The notes beneath the pieces are model-generated. The model did no database searches and was not told the origin of the DNA. It worked only from the letters and a program-made list of their open reading frames with translations. Position numbers and translations under genes: made by a program. From Thamnaconus septentrionalis (lineage: Eukaryota > Chordata > Actinopteri > Tetraodontiformes > Monacanthidae): 64,000 bases of DNA. The DNA is taken from the NCBI GenBank assembly GCA_009823395.1, contig CM020519.1:2870001-2934000 (forward strand), in the 5' to 3' direction. Each line of letters starts with the position of its first letter. Position 1 is the stretch's first letter. Below are positions 41,001-53,905 of the stretch, piece after piece.

Positions 41001-41336
41001 TGGCGTCTCTCTCTCTCTCTCTCTCTCTCTTTCTGTCCCTCTGCAGCGTCTCCTTGCATCTCGGGGCGCTGCGCCTGATTTGTTGTCTTGTCTCCCGTCT
41101 GCAGACAGCTGCGGCTCACCGTCGAAGGGATTCTCAGGGTAACGGATGGCAGCTGCGCCCCCGCCGTTTGAGTCCCGATCGATGGCCGAGTGTCTGAGCC
41201 GGGATTTGAAATTGAATTTATCGCCGATCCAGGTTTAAGTGACAGCGCAGCGCTTAGCTCGGCCTCCTGGGGTACGCATTAAAAAAACATGTAGAACATC
41301 ACATGGATGCAAATGCAAATACAAAAACGGCAAAAC

Positions 41337-41552
41337 TAGGGATGCACCGATGCCACTTCTTTAAGTAGAGTACGAGTACTTGCATTTTAGTACTCACCAA
41401 TACAGATATCGAGTACTTATTAAGGTAATAAGTTAATAAAATTTTAATGAAATTGTCATATTTGTCAAATTTTATACAACTGGTATCGGTGTCGTGGTAC
41501 CGATACCAGTAGTTGAGTAGAGAACTCAATTCCGGTATCCCGTGCATCCCTA
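41337..41552. mobile_element. hAT-like MITE (TAGGGATGCACCGAT ends)
   Basis: TAGGGATGCACCGATGCC on the left and GTATCCCGTGCATCCCTA on the right are inverted ends. The interior contains GGTATCGGTGTCGTGGTACC, then GATACCAGTA, the palindromic core common to this fish hAT family. 216 bp, no coding frame. Confidence 0.8.
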
Positions 41553-42772
41553 TCAGAAACTTAAAAAAATAAATAAAAAAAACAACAACATTTGCTGTAC
41601 AATAAACCTCCATTAACTGAAGCACAAAAACACTGACGCACAGACACAGTAAACAAGTTGTCCATTTGTCCAACAAGGAGACCAATTTGAGACACAAACC
41701 AGCAGCAGCGGCAGCCACAGTGAGTGCGCTGTTCATGCATTTATGAGGCGGAAAATATCACAGAGGTATAGCCGGGTAAACACCTCGCCTCACATACTGC
41801 ATATTTATGACGACACATCACCAGATTTGTTTCTGCATTTTAGTCTCGCTCTGAAATTTAAACGCCGTGCCTGTGCCTGGTCTTCAGGTTGAAGAAGCCG
41901 AGGCTCGAATGTTCGAGCGCCGTCTGAAGTGTTGCTGCAGCGCAACCTCGCACAATGTTCCGGCTCGGAGGGGGGAAAGAAAAGAAAAACCCAGAGAGAA
42001 TAATAAATGGAAGAAAACACGATGTTATCTCAGAGCTACAAGAGGCAAATGTGGCTGCTATCAGCTCCAATCCCTGCGGCTCGGTCAGGAAATGCTGATG
42101 GTTGTTTTTACCGCAGGGGCCACGGTGGCCTATTTTCCCCCTTCCTCATCACTTCCCATCCCTCCTCACTTCAAAAATACGAAGGCCTCGGGCCGGCATC
42201 GGTGAAGATAAACAGCGAGGTGCGAAACACGCAGGCAAAGAATCGCCGACGAGGCTTCCAGGATTGGCAGGAGCAGGAAGCTGCGGGGCCAGCGGTGCGA
42301 CATCTTCTCCCGTCACCTGGAGGACGTTCATCCGACACCTCCTCTGATTTAGCTGAAGGACAGAAGGACTATCTGCAAAGTGGCTGTCTGCCTGGCTGCT
42401 GCTTCTTGCAGCTGATGGATTACGGATTGAGAAAAATTAAAACAGAAATAGAAAGAATTGGAAATTCCCCCCTTTGTTTGCACTTTAAGAGAGTTGCTTC
42501 CAGCGGTGAGTCAGTGGTGGAAACCGTTGCAGCCATCCTCAGCTCCCCCCACAAACATGTTACTTTAAAAAGCAAATAAATACATAAAAAACAAAATGAA
42601 ATTTCGGGGCAGTTGTGCGCTGGTGTTTCCCACCCACCCGCCTGGCCCCGCCCCTCTCCGCCTCAGTCGACGGAGTGGCTGTTTGGCGCGGTGTTTTTAT
42701 GCAATCGGCCGAAGCATCTCAGCGTGACTATCACTGAGAAAGAGAGAGAGAAACAGAGAGAGAGAGAGAGAA

Positions 42773-42965
42773 GCTGCGTCTCCATGACAGTTTTTCAAAA
42801 AATAAAAGCGACATTTCTACCATTTACAAAGTACAATTGCAATTTGCAGGTGTTTCCATTGAATGGTGTGAAGCGCATAAGCAGCAATGATGTTTGTTTG
42901 CTCACGTTTGTTTGCTGTCAAGAATGGTTGTTATATTTTTCTCTTACTTGGAAAAAATATTCATC
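42773..42965 (-). mobile_element. MITE family 1, copy H (half element)
   Basis: GCTGCGTCTCCATGACAG, TGTTTCCATTGAATGGTGTG and AATGGTTGTTATATTTTTCTC match the inverted right half of the copy at 29643-30126. The other half is missing. Confidence 0.75.
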
Positions 42966-43957
42966 AGCATCTGCACGGATGCAGCGGCTGCAGCATCCAC
43001 GCAAGTTTTTTAAAGGCCCCACACAAAAGCCATTTTCTGATGTCAATTCTTTTCATCCTGGACTCCAACGAGGCTGGAGTGCATGACTGACTATCTGGTA
43101 AAACCTCATATTTAGTCTGTTCACAGTCTCCTGCCAAATCCATCAGAGGAGGGATGCATGTTGCCTTTAGAAAGCAGGAGGAGAGCTTACAGTAGGGCCC
43201 CCTGCTGGAGCCCCATTTCCACAGCAGCACCCAGGAGTTCTTTTTGTTTCTTTCCAGATGAGAACAATCAGTGCGGGCGTTGAAAAGCCATCGATTGATT
43301 CTAGTTCCCTCCGATCCCAACAGGTTTCAGTCGGATCAACAAGGCCTGTGTTTACTCCTGCGTTCAATCAAACATCCCATCAGACGTAAATACTTATTGT
43401 TCAAGTTGTTCTAGTTAATTTGCAGCTGAGCGCTCAATCTCTCCCCTTTGTTTTTTCCTGATCAGGGCCCGACTGACTCCTTGCTCTGTCTGACTGTTAT
43501 GATGCCGATGGAGTTCACAGAATCCCCCTTCCATGTTCACGCTGGGTTTGATGCACAAAAATGAGAATGACGGAGCGAACGGGGAACGAAGTGGAGACTC
43601 TTCCAGGCAGGGCTGAATTTACTTTAGCTGTCAGCCGTCGTCTGCTCTCTCACGCTGAACGCTTCCTGCTGTAAGATTATTTTCCCACACGCGAGCGAAA
43701 CAGCCTCCAGTTAGCAGCATCCATCACTGACACGCTGCCGCTATAGGGCTCTCCCCGCCTCCTCCACCCACCTCACCCTCCCCTCCTCCACCCACCCTCC
43801 CCGTTTCATCATCTCCGCAGCGTCGCTGTTCAGTTGCCAGCTGGTAATGAGGCAGTGCAACTATAAATAGACGCCTATGTATTCTTCTGAAAGTATGGAA
43901 GGAAGGGAGGCATGCGGTGAGACGGAGGGATCACAGGAGGAGACGCGAGACAACAGA

Positions 43958-43997
43958 GAAGAAGAAGAAGAAGAAGAAGAAGAAGAAGAAGAAGAAG
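43958..43997. repeat. (GAA)n microsatellite
   Basis: Thirteen AAG/GAA units in a purine-rich stretch. Confidence 0.93.
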
Positions 43998-44235
43998 GAA
44001 AGAAGGAGAGGAAGAAATAAGAGTTGAAACGGGAGACAGACTGAAGCAGACGGGACCTCGGGGAACATTTCCATTATCCAGGGATGGTCCTGGGATGGTC
44101 CATGTACCACTAAACACAACATCAATGGAGGTTGATAGCAGATTTCTTTTTAATGTTTTAATCCATAAAACTGGAAAGTTTGACTCTACTTACATGTACC
44201 ACTAAACACAACATCAAATTGGCTCAGTGTTCAGT

Positions 44236-44501
44236 GGGGGCTGCAGCTCAGGAGTTAGAGCAGGTTGTCCAATGACTGAAAGGTTGGCGGTTCAAATCCC
44301 ACTCCATCCCAGTCTGCCGTTGTGTCCTTGGGCAAGACGCTGAACCCTAAAATTGCTCCCAATGGGGCTGGCAGCGCCTTGCACGGCAGCAGCCACCCAG
44401 TGGTGTGTTAGTGTGTGAGTGAATGGGTGAATGAGAGGCCATTGTGAAGCACTTTGGGCTACCGTGAAGGTGCTGGAAAGCGCTATATAAGTGCAGTCCA
44501 C
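44236..44501 (+). mobile_element. tRNA-derived SINE
   Basis: The head has a polymerase III A box (TGCAGCTCAGGAGTTAGAGC) and a B box (GGTTCAAATCC at 44289-44299). The body has CTTGGGCAAGACGCTGAACC and CAGTGGTGTGTTAGTG. The LINE-type tail is AAGCACTTTGGGCTACCG, then GAAAGCGCTATATAAGTGCA. This is a standard fish SINE layout. Confidence 0.88.
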
Positions 44502-47500
44502 ACCACTTACTAGCCAGGCTTCCTATTGGTGCAAGAGGCGGCGCCTCCCTGTGGCAGGCCAGCCTCTGGAGGCAGAGTGCTGCCAGAATTCCATTTCAAA
44601 CACCTTGTTACGTGAGCAGCCTTGTATTTATCGTATAAATGCAACTCAAATCTCTGATATCGCCAACTGTTTTTTTTTTTTTTCGAAGTTGTCGACTCCC
44701 CGTGTTTCTGCCGTTCTGACGGAAAGACGTGAAGCTGCTTCTCCTCCTTCAACCCTCCTCCTCCCCCCACAAGGGTTTATTTCCCCCCGCAGCTTCTTGT
44801 CCCTTTCACTCTTTCACGGCTCTGGATTGAATTCAGCAGCGTCGGCCCCTCGGGAGCCCGGCCGCTCCCCTCACTGTGTCTCAACTCAAGCGTGAAACGA
44901 CAAAAAAAAAAAAAAGATGGGTGCCTTTTTTTCCTTTTTTTTCTGAAGGATTCCTCTGGTCGAGGATGAAGCTGCTGCAGGAACGGACGCAGCTCCCCAG
45001 CGTTTTCAGCCGCCACGCCTTGTTGCAGCGGCTCCCCAGAGTTGTGCGTCTCCATATATGGTCCCTCTGACACAAGTGGCTCCTATAACAAGCGGATCCT
45101 GCTCGTTCGTCGCTCTCTCTCTCTCTTTTTTTGGTTTTCTGGGATGTTCTCATTAACTCCAAAGGAGGAGCGTGACAGAGAGAAGCAGAAGAAGAAGAAA
45201 AAGAAGAAGAAGAAGCAGAAGAACAAGGAGGAGAAGAGTCAGAAGAAGCTTCTTGCAGTAAATAATGGAACACTCTTTGAAATATACATGAAAGTCTTCC
45301 AGTCATCCTGCGGATTGGATGGGATTATGTAATCCAGAGTTCCAAACGTGAAGCAAACGTCTCCCAGTCAAAGTTGGAGTTGCGTAACGTTCGGGGGAAG
45401 TCAGAGAACCTCCCGGGTAGTCGCCGCTACTTCCTCCTAAAAAAAAAACGGTGGCGCTCACCGAGTCTGGCGCCCCCTTTTTGCTGCGCTCTCACGGTAT
45501 TACGTAAAAAATAAAAAAACCATAATCGCCCCCCGACTCTTGTTCTCTGCCTCCTGCACACACACACAGCCAGTCGGGCTGCCGAGCCCAGCGAGACAGA
45601 AGCTGCTGCCGCTGCCGCGCTGTCTGATTTCCCCGAGTTCAGTCTGTCGCACAATCAAACATTTGCCTTTTTGCATTGAAAAAACACACAATTCAAGTGT
45701 TTCTGTTGATCCTGACTGGCACGTCGTCATCAAGTGGTTGATTTGCTGTTTATCTGTTTCAATTTCAATGTTTGCAAGGCAGACAAAACAATTTCGGAAA
45801 AAAAGGCCTTCACTGCCCCCTCCTGGTTTGGATTTGCCAGATTTTTTTCCAGCCTAGTGGATAATTAACTGCATTTGGGAAGTAACGACGTTAACGGCCG
45901 TCGTGGGCAAACAAATCAATTAACCTTTTTATTTTTCTCACCCCCTCTCCCCCTCCCCACACACCACCGCTGCCTGCCACCGCCGTCGCTGCCACGTGCA
46001 TCTCATCGGCTCCACGTGAAGGTTTCCCATCATCCTCCTGCCGGCTTGCCTGTGGCAGGGACTCCTCCCTCCCTCCCTCCCTCCTTCCCGCTGTTCTGGG
46101 GTGAGGACGACCAGTTTTTACAGCTCCGCAGCCACGCGATGATCTCAGCGCCTGCTGGAACCCCCCCACCCCCCTCCACTGCCACGCCCTTTTGATTTAT
46201 ACGAGCTGCAAAGCAAATGAATTGGAAACATTGTGCTCATGCACCGCCCCCCACCACCAGCACCGCCACCATCTCTTCTCTCTCTCTCGTCTTTGTCAGT
46301 GTGAAGCCTTATCTGCGATCAGACAGGGAGGATTCCCCGCAGGATTTATCACCTATTTCCAAGGGCAGACGCACCGGTGGCCAAGGTTGATACCCTGCAT
46401 ATTGGCCACTCGACGCCGCCGCTGCCACACCCTGTTCCAGTCTGCCACGAGGAGGGGCGGTGGGGAGTGAGATAATGCTTCAGACACACAGACCTTTTCT
46501 TTTTCTTTGTCTTTTGTAACGGTCATCGGTCCCGTAAAAAGCTGCAGCCCCCCGAGGCGGATTTAGCTGGTTTTTGTCGCAATCCAGTCAGCAAACACTT
46601 TGTTGTGATGTAAGCAGGAAGTTAGCTGAAAAAAAACAGCAAAGAAGAAGAAGGAGGAGGACTTTACTGTCAGCTAATGATAAAGAGATTAGCATTAGAA
46701 ATCTGTCCGGCTACGAGATCTTTCCGGGGTCTTTACGGCAACTCTATTAGGACAAACTACATAGCGGTCGAACAGATAGATGGATGGATATAATATGATC
46801 TCGTAGCCTTGAAGACACCACTCAGCCAATGACAGTTTGCCATGTCATTGAATGGCCGGACCCCGAACAGACCTCGTAGCCAGACAGATGTTGTACATAC
46901 ACTGGTCATTTTCTCTGCTGACCTGCTGCGGAAGTTTTATCTTCATCAACGGCCTCCAACTTTCAAGAATCTTCTACGGGCTTCAAACCAGATGGCTGGT
47001 TGAAATAAATCCAGGTGATTGTAGTCGAGCGGCAAGTGAAATTTCTGCATTGTTTTGTTTAAATAGTCGAATCCATTTTCTTTTCGGACGCACTTTCCTC
47101 TTGACTGGCTGCCGTTTCAGTGCTGTCAAATGTCAACAACCATCTCATTTACAGCAGGGAACTCCGTCGCTGACACCTGCGGAAAGCAGTTTTTGTTTGA
47201 AATACCGCCCACGACTTTTATTCCCCGCTGCCGAAGGAAGTGAATTTAAACGCCAAACAAGGTTACTCCTCGGCAGGGAAGAGTCTTTTTCACCGACTCC
47301 CTCCCTCCCTCTTCTCACCCCTCTTGCCCCCACCCCTCTCTCTCCAATCAATGCAATGTCTTCCATTTTTAGAAGCGGTCGATGCTGCTATCAAGCCCGC
47401 AGACCCACAGCCTCCTACTGCAGCCACCTGACTGTCTGCAGCTACCTGCCTCCCCCCCACTCTCTTCCCCCACCTCCACCAGTAGAGGGGGGAAAGCCTG

Positions 47501-48039
47501 GGGAGGAGAATCCCTTTGAAGCAAAGCGAGGAGATGGCAGGGGGGGGGGGGGGGGCAGCTCACTGCAGAGGTGAAAACAATGGGAGATGAAGAGAAAATA
47601 GGTGATAATAGAGTTGGGGGAGAGGAAGAGGTGGAGGAGGAGGAAGGGTGGGGGCAGAGGTGGGAGGGGGGCGATGCACTCCTGGCGTTCACCTCCGCAG
47701 GCACGGCGTCTCTCCCTCTGTTCTCTTTTCTCCCTCCTCCTCCTCCTCCTCCTCCTCCTCCTTCTCCCCTTCCTCCTCCTCCTCTTCCTCCCCTTCCTCC
47801 TCCGCTCGCCGAGCTGTGATTAGTATGCAGAGCTCGGCCTCGCTCTGTTCTGCAGTGTGGGTTTGTTTGAACGCTCGCTTCCTCGCTCACTGCTGCATGT
47901 CGGAGGGAAAGGGAATCGCACTGCAGTGGCGGCCGTGCACGCACGCACGCACACACACACACACACACAGCACTCATGCTTGCGTATTTAAGAAAAAAAT
48001 CCCTCTTTGCTGCACCTGGAGAAAAAACCCTTTGGTCAC

Positions 48040-48375
48040 AGGACCACGCTGCAGATCTTTATCACCCGATGGTGTCTGGCGTCATCTTCTACGCTGTGGT
48101 GTGCTGGGGCAGCAGGCTGAGAGCAGCTGACACTAACAGGATCAACAAACTCATCAGGAAGGCTGGTTCTGTGTCGGGAGTGCAGCTGGAGATGTTGGTG
48201 GAGGTGTCGGAGAGGAGGATGCTGAGTGAACATCTCAGCATCGTGGACAACACCTCCCACCCCCTGCACGCCACTCTGAAGTCTTATCAGAGCCCCTTCA
48301 GCTGCAGACTGAGACCACCGAGGAGCAACATGCCAAGCAGGACCTTCCAACCTGTGGCCATCAAACTTTAAACTA
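48040..48375 (+). pseudogene. LINE ORF2 3'-terminal fragment
   Basis: The frame ending at TAA 48369-48371 reads SGVIFYAVVCWGSRLRAADT, then NRINKLIRKAGSVSG, ERRMLSEHLSIVDNTSHPLH, PFSCRLRPPRSNMPSRTF. This is the C-terminal region that follows the reverse transcriptase in fish non-LTR retrotransposons (FYAVVCWG, KLIRKAGSV, DNTSHPLH). The reverse-transcriptase domain itself is missing, so this is a 5'-truncated copy. It falls in an apparently gene-free region. Confidence 0.88.
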
Positions 48376-49404
48376 CTCTTCTATCGCCTGGTTCAAAACT
48401 GATCACACTTGCATTGCATTTGTTGTGTTTGTGTACGTCCATGCCAAGTTTGCAAGGTGTTTGAGGACAGCGAGGGGATGTTTCTCTGCGAAAAGCATGT
48501 CAGGGACAAGTCAAAACACTTCCAACACAATAAATCTGCTCATCCCAAAGCTGATCCCTCTTATTTTAGGCAGCGCTTCAATGCTCCTGTAAGCGAGTAC
48601 GAGACGAAAGCATCCGGATTCGTCGCCCCAAGTGGAGAAACGACGTCGGTCTGATTTCAAGCGGTCGTTACGCTGCACGCATCATAAAACAAAACCAGAT
48701 TCCGCATCGTTCAGCGCTGCGTTGCTGATAATAAATGAGGCGCCGGCGCCAAAATGTTCCCGCCTGCTTCCAACTTCCATCTCTGACTGTTACATAACTG
48801 AATGAGATTTGGAAAAGCAGCGATGAATCTCAGTCGATGGGAAGCAGGAAGAGGATGGAGTCGAGGTGGAGAAGTGTGTGTGTGTGTGTTAAAGTGGTGT
48901 AGCTGGTGGAATTAAAGGGGCCTTCTGAGCAGAACCTTCCTCTGCTGAGCCGCCGGGAGGATTTTTTTTTTTCTCTCCGCCGCTGGTTGAACCCAATTAG
49001 ACTTGAAGCAATAAATCCTTAGCAATGCAATTTCCCCCCCTAGACAAGATCTGCCGGGCTTCCCCCAGCAGCGCACACACACACACACACACACACACCT
49101 CTCCCCCTCCCCTCCTGTCTGGCCTTGATGTACTTACACCCTGGCTTCTCCTCCATCATCGTCTCTTTGTCTTTTTCTTCGCTATGTCTTCATACACTCC
49201 TCCTCCTCCTCTTCCTCCTCTTCCTCTCATCCTCCACCACTTCGCCGTCTCCCAGTCGCCTCTTTATCCATCTCGCTGTAATGCTCGCCGCACTCTCTCA
49301 TGGCCGAGCTCTCTCTCCACTCCTCCGTGACCTTCATCTTTCTCCTCTTACCCTCCGGTCGCTGCGCCTGCTTTGTCCACTCTATCATCTCATCAGATGC
49401 GCTG

Positions 49405-49409
<5 letters not shown>

Positions 49410-49466
<57 letters not shown>

Positions 49467-49548
49467 GAATGAGTTTTAATTTTCCACATGATATATATAT
49501 ATATATAATATATATATAATATATATATGATATATATATATATATATA
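49410..49548. repeat. Composite (TA)n-(CA)n-(TA)n microsatellite
   Basis: TA run (49410-49442), CA run (49443-49466), 25 bp of unique sequence, then an imperfect TA array to 49548. Confidence 0.93.
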
Positions 49549-51142
49549 TTCTTGTTCTTCCTCTAATGGTCCCACGTCACTCTGCCTCCTCAGTTACGTC
49601 GTCTCATTTGTCTTTGGCCTATTCGCTCGCTTTGTTCCTTTTTTTCCGACTTTCTCCGTCTCCGTCGGTCTTTTTTTCCCAGTTGGTTCCCAGTTTGACA
49701 ACAGAGGCTGCGGCGGAGAGGCTGTGATCATGTGGAAAATTAAAACTCGTCATCTCTGAAAACTTTTGCCCGTCTCTGCAGTTTTTTCCCTTCACGCTCG
49801 TGATGCGCATTTTAACGGAACCCTCGAACCGGCTATCGCATTAGGCACGACTCTATTATTAGCAGCGGTGGGAGGATCAGAGGTGGCATAATAACAGGGA
49901 GATAAATTAGCCCGATTCTCTGCCGGATTTACGTGCACACCCACGAAAACGCTGCAGATTCTGTGCACGTGCACGGTGGAAGGTGGAGACGCTCAGTGCC
50001 TCCTCCGTGGCTGCATCTCTGCAGCAGCAGCGGCTCTGCAGCGTGACGCGGCTGTCAGTGCAGCTGTGCAGCAAAGCAGTCGGCTACCGAGCAACATCTG
50101 AGGAAGCGGATCACGACTTGGATGGCGGCGCCTCCTCGTGCACGCGGAGGCCTCCCCAAGCTCCCGCCTTGTGTCGGAGATCCGTCTGACTTTAGCCTCA
50201 CGGCCTGGTGATCAGCGTGTGGAGCGGAGCACGAGGCGCTCGACAAGCCCCGCCCCACCCGCCGCAGTTCTGCTTAAGAGACACAGTGGTGAATATTTAA
50301 TATGGAATCTCTTTCAAAAGACTATTTTTATCAGTTTGACTCAATAATTCAAAACATGGGCGTCATCTGCATACAGTGTGTGTGTGTGTGTGTGTGTTAG
50401 TTTTTAAGTTGTGTGTTTGTGTGCAGCCACAGTTTACACAAAAACACAAGACAAATGTTGTCGGATGAATGGAAACAAGTTCAGTCTGAGTCACTGCAGC
50501 AGCACCGAGTGCTGGAAGGACGAGTGTTTGGGGGGAATTGACGGCAGGTTTTGAGTGGTTTGACCATCCCGTGAAGGTGAACCACTTTGTCGTTGGACAT
50601 TTTCATCATTTGATCAATTCAAAGGGGGATAAAAGCTTGGTTTAACCGGATTTGCAAAAAATAAAACCTCCGTTTGACTGGAACTGCAACGAGTTTCTGA
50701 ACCACTGGCTTCCCCTCCAGTCAGGATAATTGACTGGATTGGTTAGATTAACATACTGTAATCACTAACCCCCCCCACAGGGTGTTTGCCACCAAGCAGC
50801 TTTAAATTGATTTAATTTGCTGCATTTATGACAGCGCCGGGTCTGCCGAGGAGGAACCATGCCGACGGGCTAACTGGGCCTGTGGGCTTTGTCGTTTGGC
50901 AGGTTAATAACTTTAATTATGAAAGATCTGACTTACACCTACTTCCTCTGATTAACGCCACTGGAGGTGTGGGCAGGGAAAAAATAGCAGGTTATATATG
51001 CATGTGTGTGAGTGTGTGTGAGACAGAGAGGACAACAACAGAAAACTGATTTGTTATCAGTCATGTGGCTCCGGCTAACACCAGGTTAGCGGTGCGCTGC
51101 TTCCCCTGTGGCTCGCGAATCCATTTGCGGGGGTGGGTTGTG

Positions 51143-51180
<38 letters not shown>

Positions 51181-51611
51181 GGGGGGGTGACCCATCGCAC
51201 AAAACAACCATTAACACTCACATTCACACCTACGTGCTGGACATTAGAGAGCCAATTAAGTGAAACAGGAGCAGCTGCCAGATTCCAGCAAAGATCCATT
51301 TAATGCCGCGCGTATGCCGAGAATACGGACGATCCCGAAAAAGGGAACATTTCGTACCTGAAATTGTACTTTTGTACACACCGCCCGCTCAGGCTCACGA
51401 GCATGAATTATAAAGTCACAGTATGCACGAAGCGAGTGCTTTATGCATGACTTTGCAAACACACAGCGGCTTGTAATTGCAACGTATGTGTGCAAGCAAT
51501 GTCTGTGTGAGTGTGTGTGTGTATGTGTGGAGTTGCAGCAGCGACAGATGGCCCAGGTGCCCTCTGCTCCCTGTGTGTGAGCGCGGCTCACGCTGGCGTT
51601 TCGTGTTGCTC

Positions 51612-51612
51612 G

Positions 51613-51661
<49 letters not shown>
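51612..51661. repeat. (GT)n microsatellite
   Basis: 46-bp GT tract; a related GT tract of 30 bp lies at 51147-51178. Confidence 0.95.
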
Positions 51662-52284
51662 GAGCATGTGATAATTCTCTGGTGCCACCGGAATCGGCAC
51701 GGCGGCCCCTGGCGGTGCGGCAGAGAGAAACGCCAGCAGCCGGAAGCCTTCGGACTTCTCGCGGGAACTTTTCTTTCTTCTTTAGTTTTCAAACTTTTCT
51801 GCTCTCTGCTATTAGAACTGCAGAAACAAGTTGAAGGGACCAATCAAAAGAATTTGGGGCGTGGTTATCCTTATTCCCTCCTGGGGAAAGAACTCTCGCT
51901 GCAGGAGAGGTCTCGTTCTGACAGTTAGCTCAGCTAGCGGGCTTTCACCTGCCCTTCAAACCAGCCTCATCCTGGGAGGTGACGACCCGTCCGAATATTT
52001 ATTGGCCCGCCCACCTAAAATACAATTTCTTTCGAAGCCCCCTGCTGCAACTCTTGTACTTGTTGTACGTGGTGAATATTTGATGGTGAGCACACAGCGG
52101 AGCCCCCTGCGGTTAGCAGCCTGACATTCCAGACACTTAAACTCTCATGAACATGCAAAGAAAGGGGAGAAAACGGAGGAAATAATAATAACTTAAATCT
52201 AAATGCTAATGCGGGTCGCAGAGGGAGGGAGGGGAGTGCGGGGGTTGGGGGAAGGGAGGCAGCGAGGGTTCCATCAGAAAATGG

Positions 52285-52440
52285 ACGTCGCATGAGATGT
52301 CTGTCTCTAATGCGAGCTCGACGTGCACGCCGTGTTGAGATTAATTTAGAAAATAGTTTGAACTATTTCTGCAGCTAAATTAAAGCACAATTATTAATGA
52401 CTGAAATATTTTTTGCATGTTTTTGCATGATTTTGCTTGA
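52285..52440. promoter_or_regulatory. Candidate conserved non-coding element
   Basis: Repeat-free sequence with TTAATTTAG, CTAAATTAAAG, ATTATTAATGAC and TTTTTGCATG motifs next to a CpG-containing stretch. Same reasoning as for the element at 63170; weak evidence. Confidence 0.2.
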
Positions 52441-53569
52441 TTGTGGGTTGGAGCTGGGGTGTGGTGATTTTTTCTGTTCATTCCAGATGTTGCCGTTGGT
52501 TGGAAGGAGAAGCAAAACATCTTTATTAATTCTACAAACGGATTCCGGTCATTTATTTTGAGATTTTAACACTCCGCTGGTGTTGCTGCTGCTGCTGGTG
52601 GAGCAACACGCCCACAGCCGCCGGCTCCCCAGAGTGATGGAGCCTCGGCACATCATCATTTGCGCTGGTATTTACATGTGTGGGCATTTCCGCCAGCAAA
52701 GGAGCCGCGCTAAAGTGCACACGTGTGCATTTCCATGGGCTGTTAGGAACGATGGAAGGGTTTCACTTAACGACTCCACCCTCCCCCCCCTCACCCTTAT
52801 GCCATCCATCCCTCTGTCTGTCTGTTTGTCCGTCCGTCCTTTCATCGCTGCTCTTCGCCCTCCCTTCTGCAAAAAAAGGCTGCGTTTATGTAAGAGATGC
52901 TGTAGAGCCCCGACGCTAAAAGCTAAATGGAGTGGAGAGGATACGCATTACGGACGCCGCAGCGAGGGAAATACAGCCACTCGGAATTATTACATGTAGT
53001 TTTCAGTGGATAAGAGGGATGAGTGCAGTTGACAGAAAAACACAGGGGTTGGAAAAAAAGTGACTTCAGTGAGTTCAGTTCAGGGAAGGCAAGAGAAGGA
53101 AGGAAAGCATCTGGTATTTAAAGCTCTCGATCTCACTCAACTTTAATAAACGAACATACTAAATGAAATAGCGGAGTACATTGTCTCTGGATCCCAATGA
53201 GAATACTGAAGGCAGGGGTAGCAACTAGCTGTTAGCACGTTGCTACCTCTCACTGTCAGCCAGCTCTGTGCCAACCTGCTTAAAACACCAACCTGGACAG
53301 CTGACAGAACCTGTCAGACTTGTGTTTGCAGGTGTTTCCACTGCTGCCAGTTGGCCCAATAATATAAAAGAGAAACCCAACATGTGGCCAATTATCACCT
53401 CGTTGGCAGCCTTGTGCCGCTGGCACTTCAAAATGAATAAAGTCTGAGCGACAGAGAAGATGGAGACACAAAAAAAGAAGCATTTTACTTCCTGCTACTT
53501 GATAAATAAATACATTATTACAGCCTTAAAATCTTACTGTGCACCTTCATTTAGATGTGTGAGAATTAT

Positions 53570-53905
53570 CCAGCCATCCATTTTCAATACCTGCTTCTTC
53601 CTGCACTCAGAGTCACGGGGCTCTGCTGGAGACTCTCCCAGCTGTCACAGGGTGAAGGCAGAGCGACACCCTGGACAAGCTGCCAGTATCCCAGGGCACA
53701 AAGACAGACAACAACACGCAATCTGCTCAATTTAGAGTTTCCAACTGACCTCACATGCATGTTTTTGGACTGTGCGAGGGCGGAGAACACGGAGAGAATC
53801 CACACAGATACAGGGAGAACATGCAAACTCCACACAGAAAGGCACCTGGCCTCGAACCCACGACCTTCTGTATGTCGTGGGTTTGATTCCACTGTGTCAC
53901 TGTTC
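53570..53905 (-). mobile_element. Dispersed SINE-like repeat
   Basis: On the minus strand it reads from a tRNA-like promoter region (GGAATCAAACCCACGACAT) through GTGTGGAGTTTGCATGTTC, TCCAAAAACATGCATGTGAG and GTGTCGCTCTGCCTTCACCC to CAGGTATTGAAAATGGATGG. This is the very common fish repeat whose translations give misleading 120-aa frames. Confidence 0.8.

Noticed and set aside
44238..44310. A tRNA gene at the SINE head
   Set aside because: A and B boxes are present but the acceptor stem does not close and the sequence continues into a SINE body and LINE tail.
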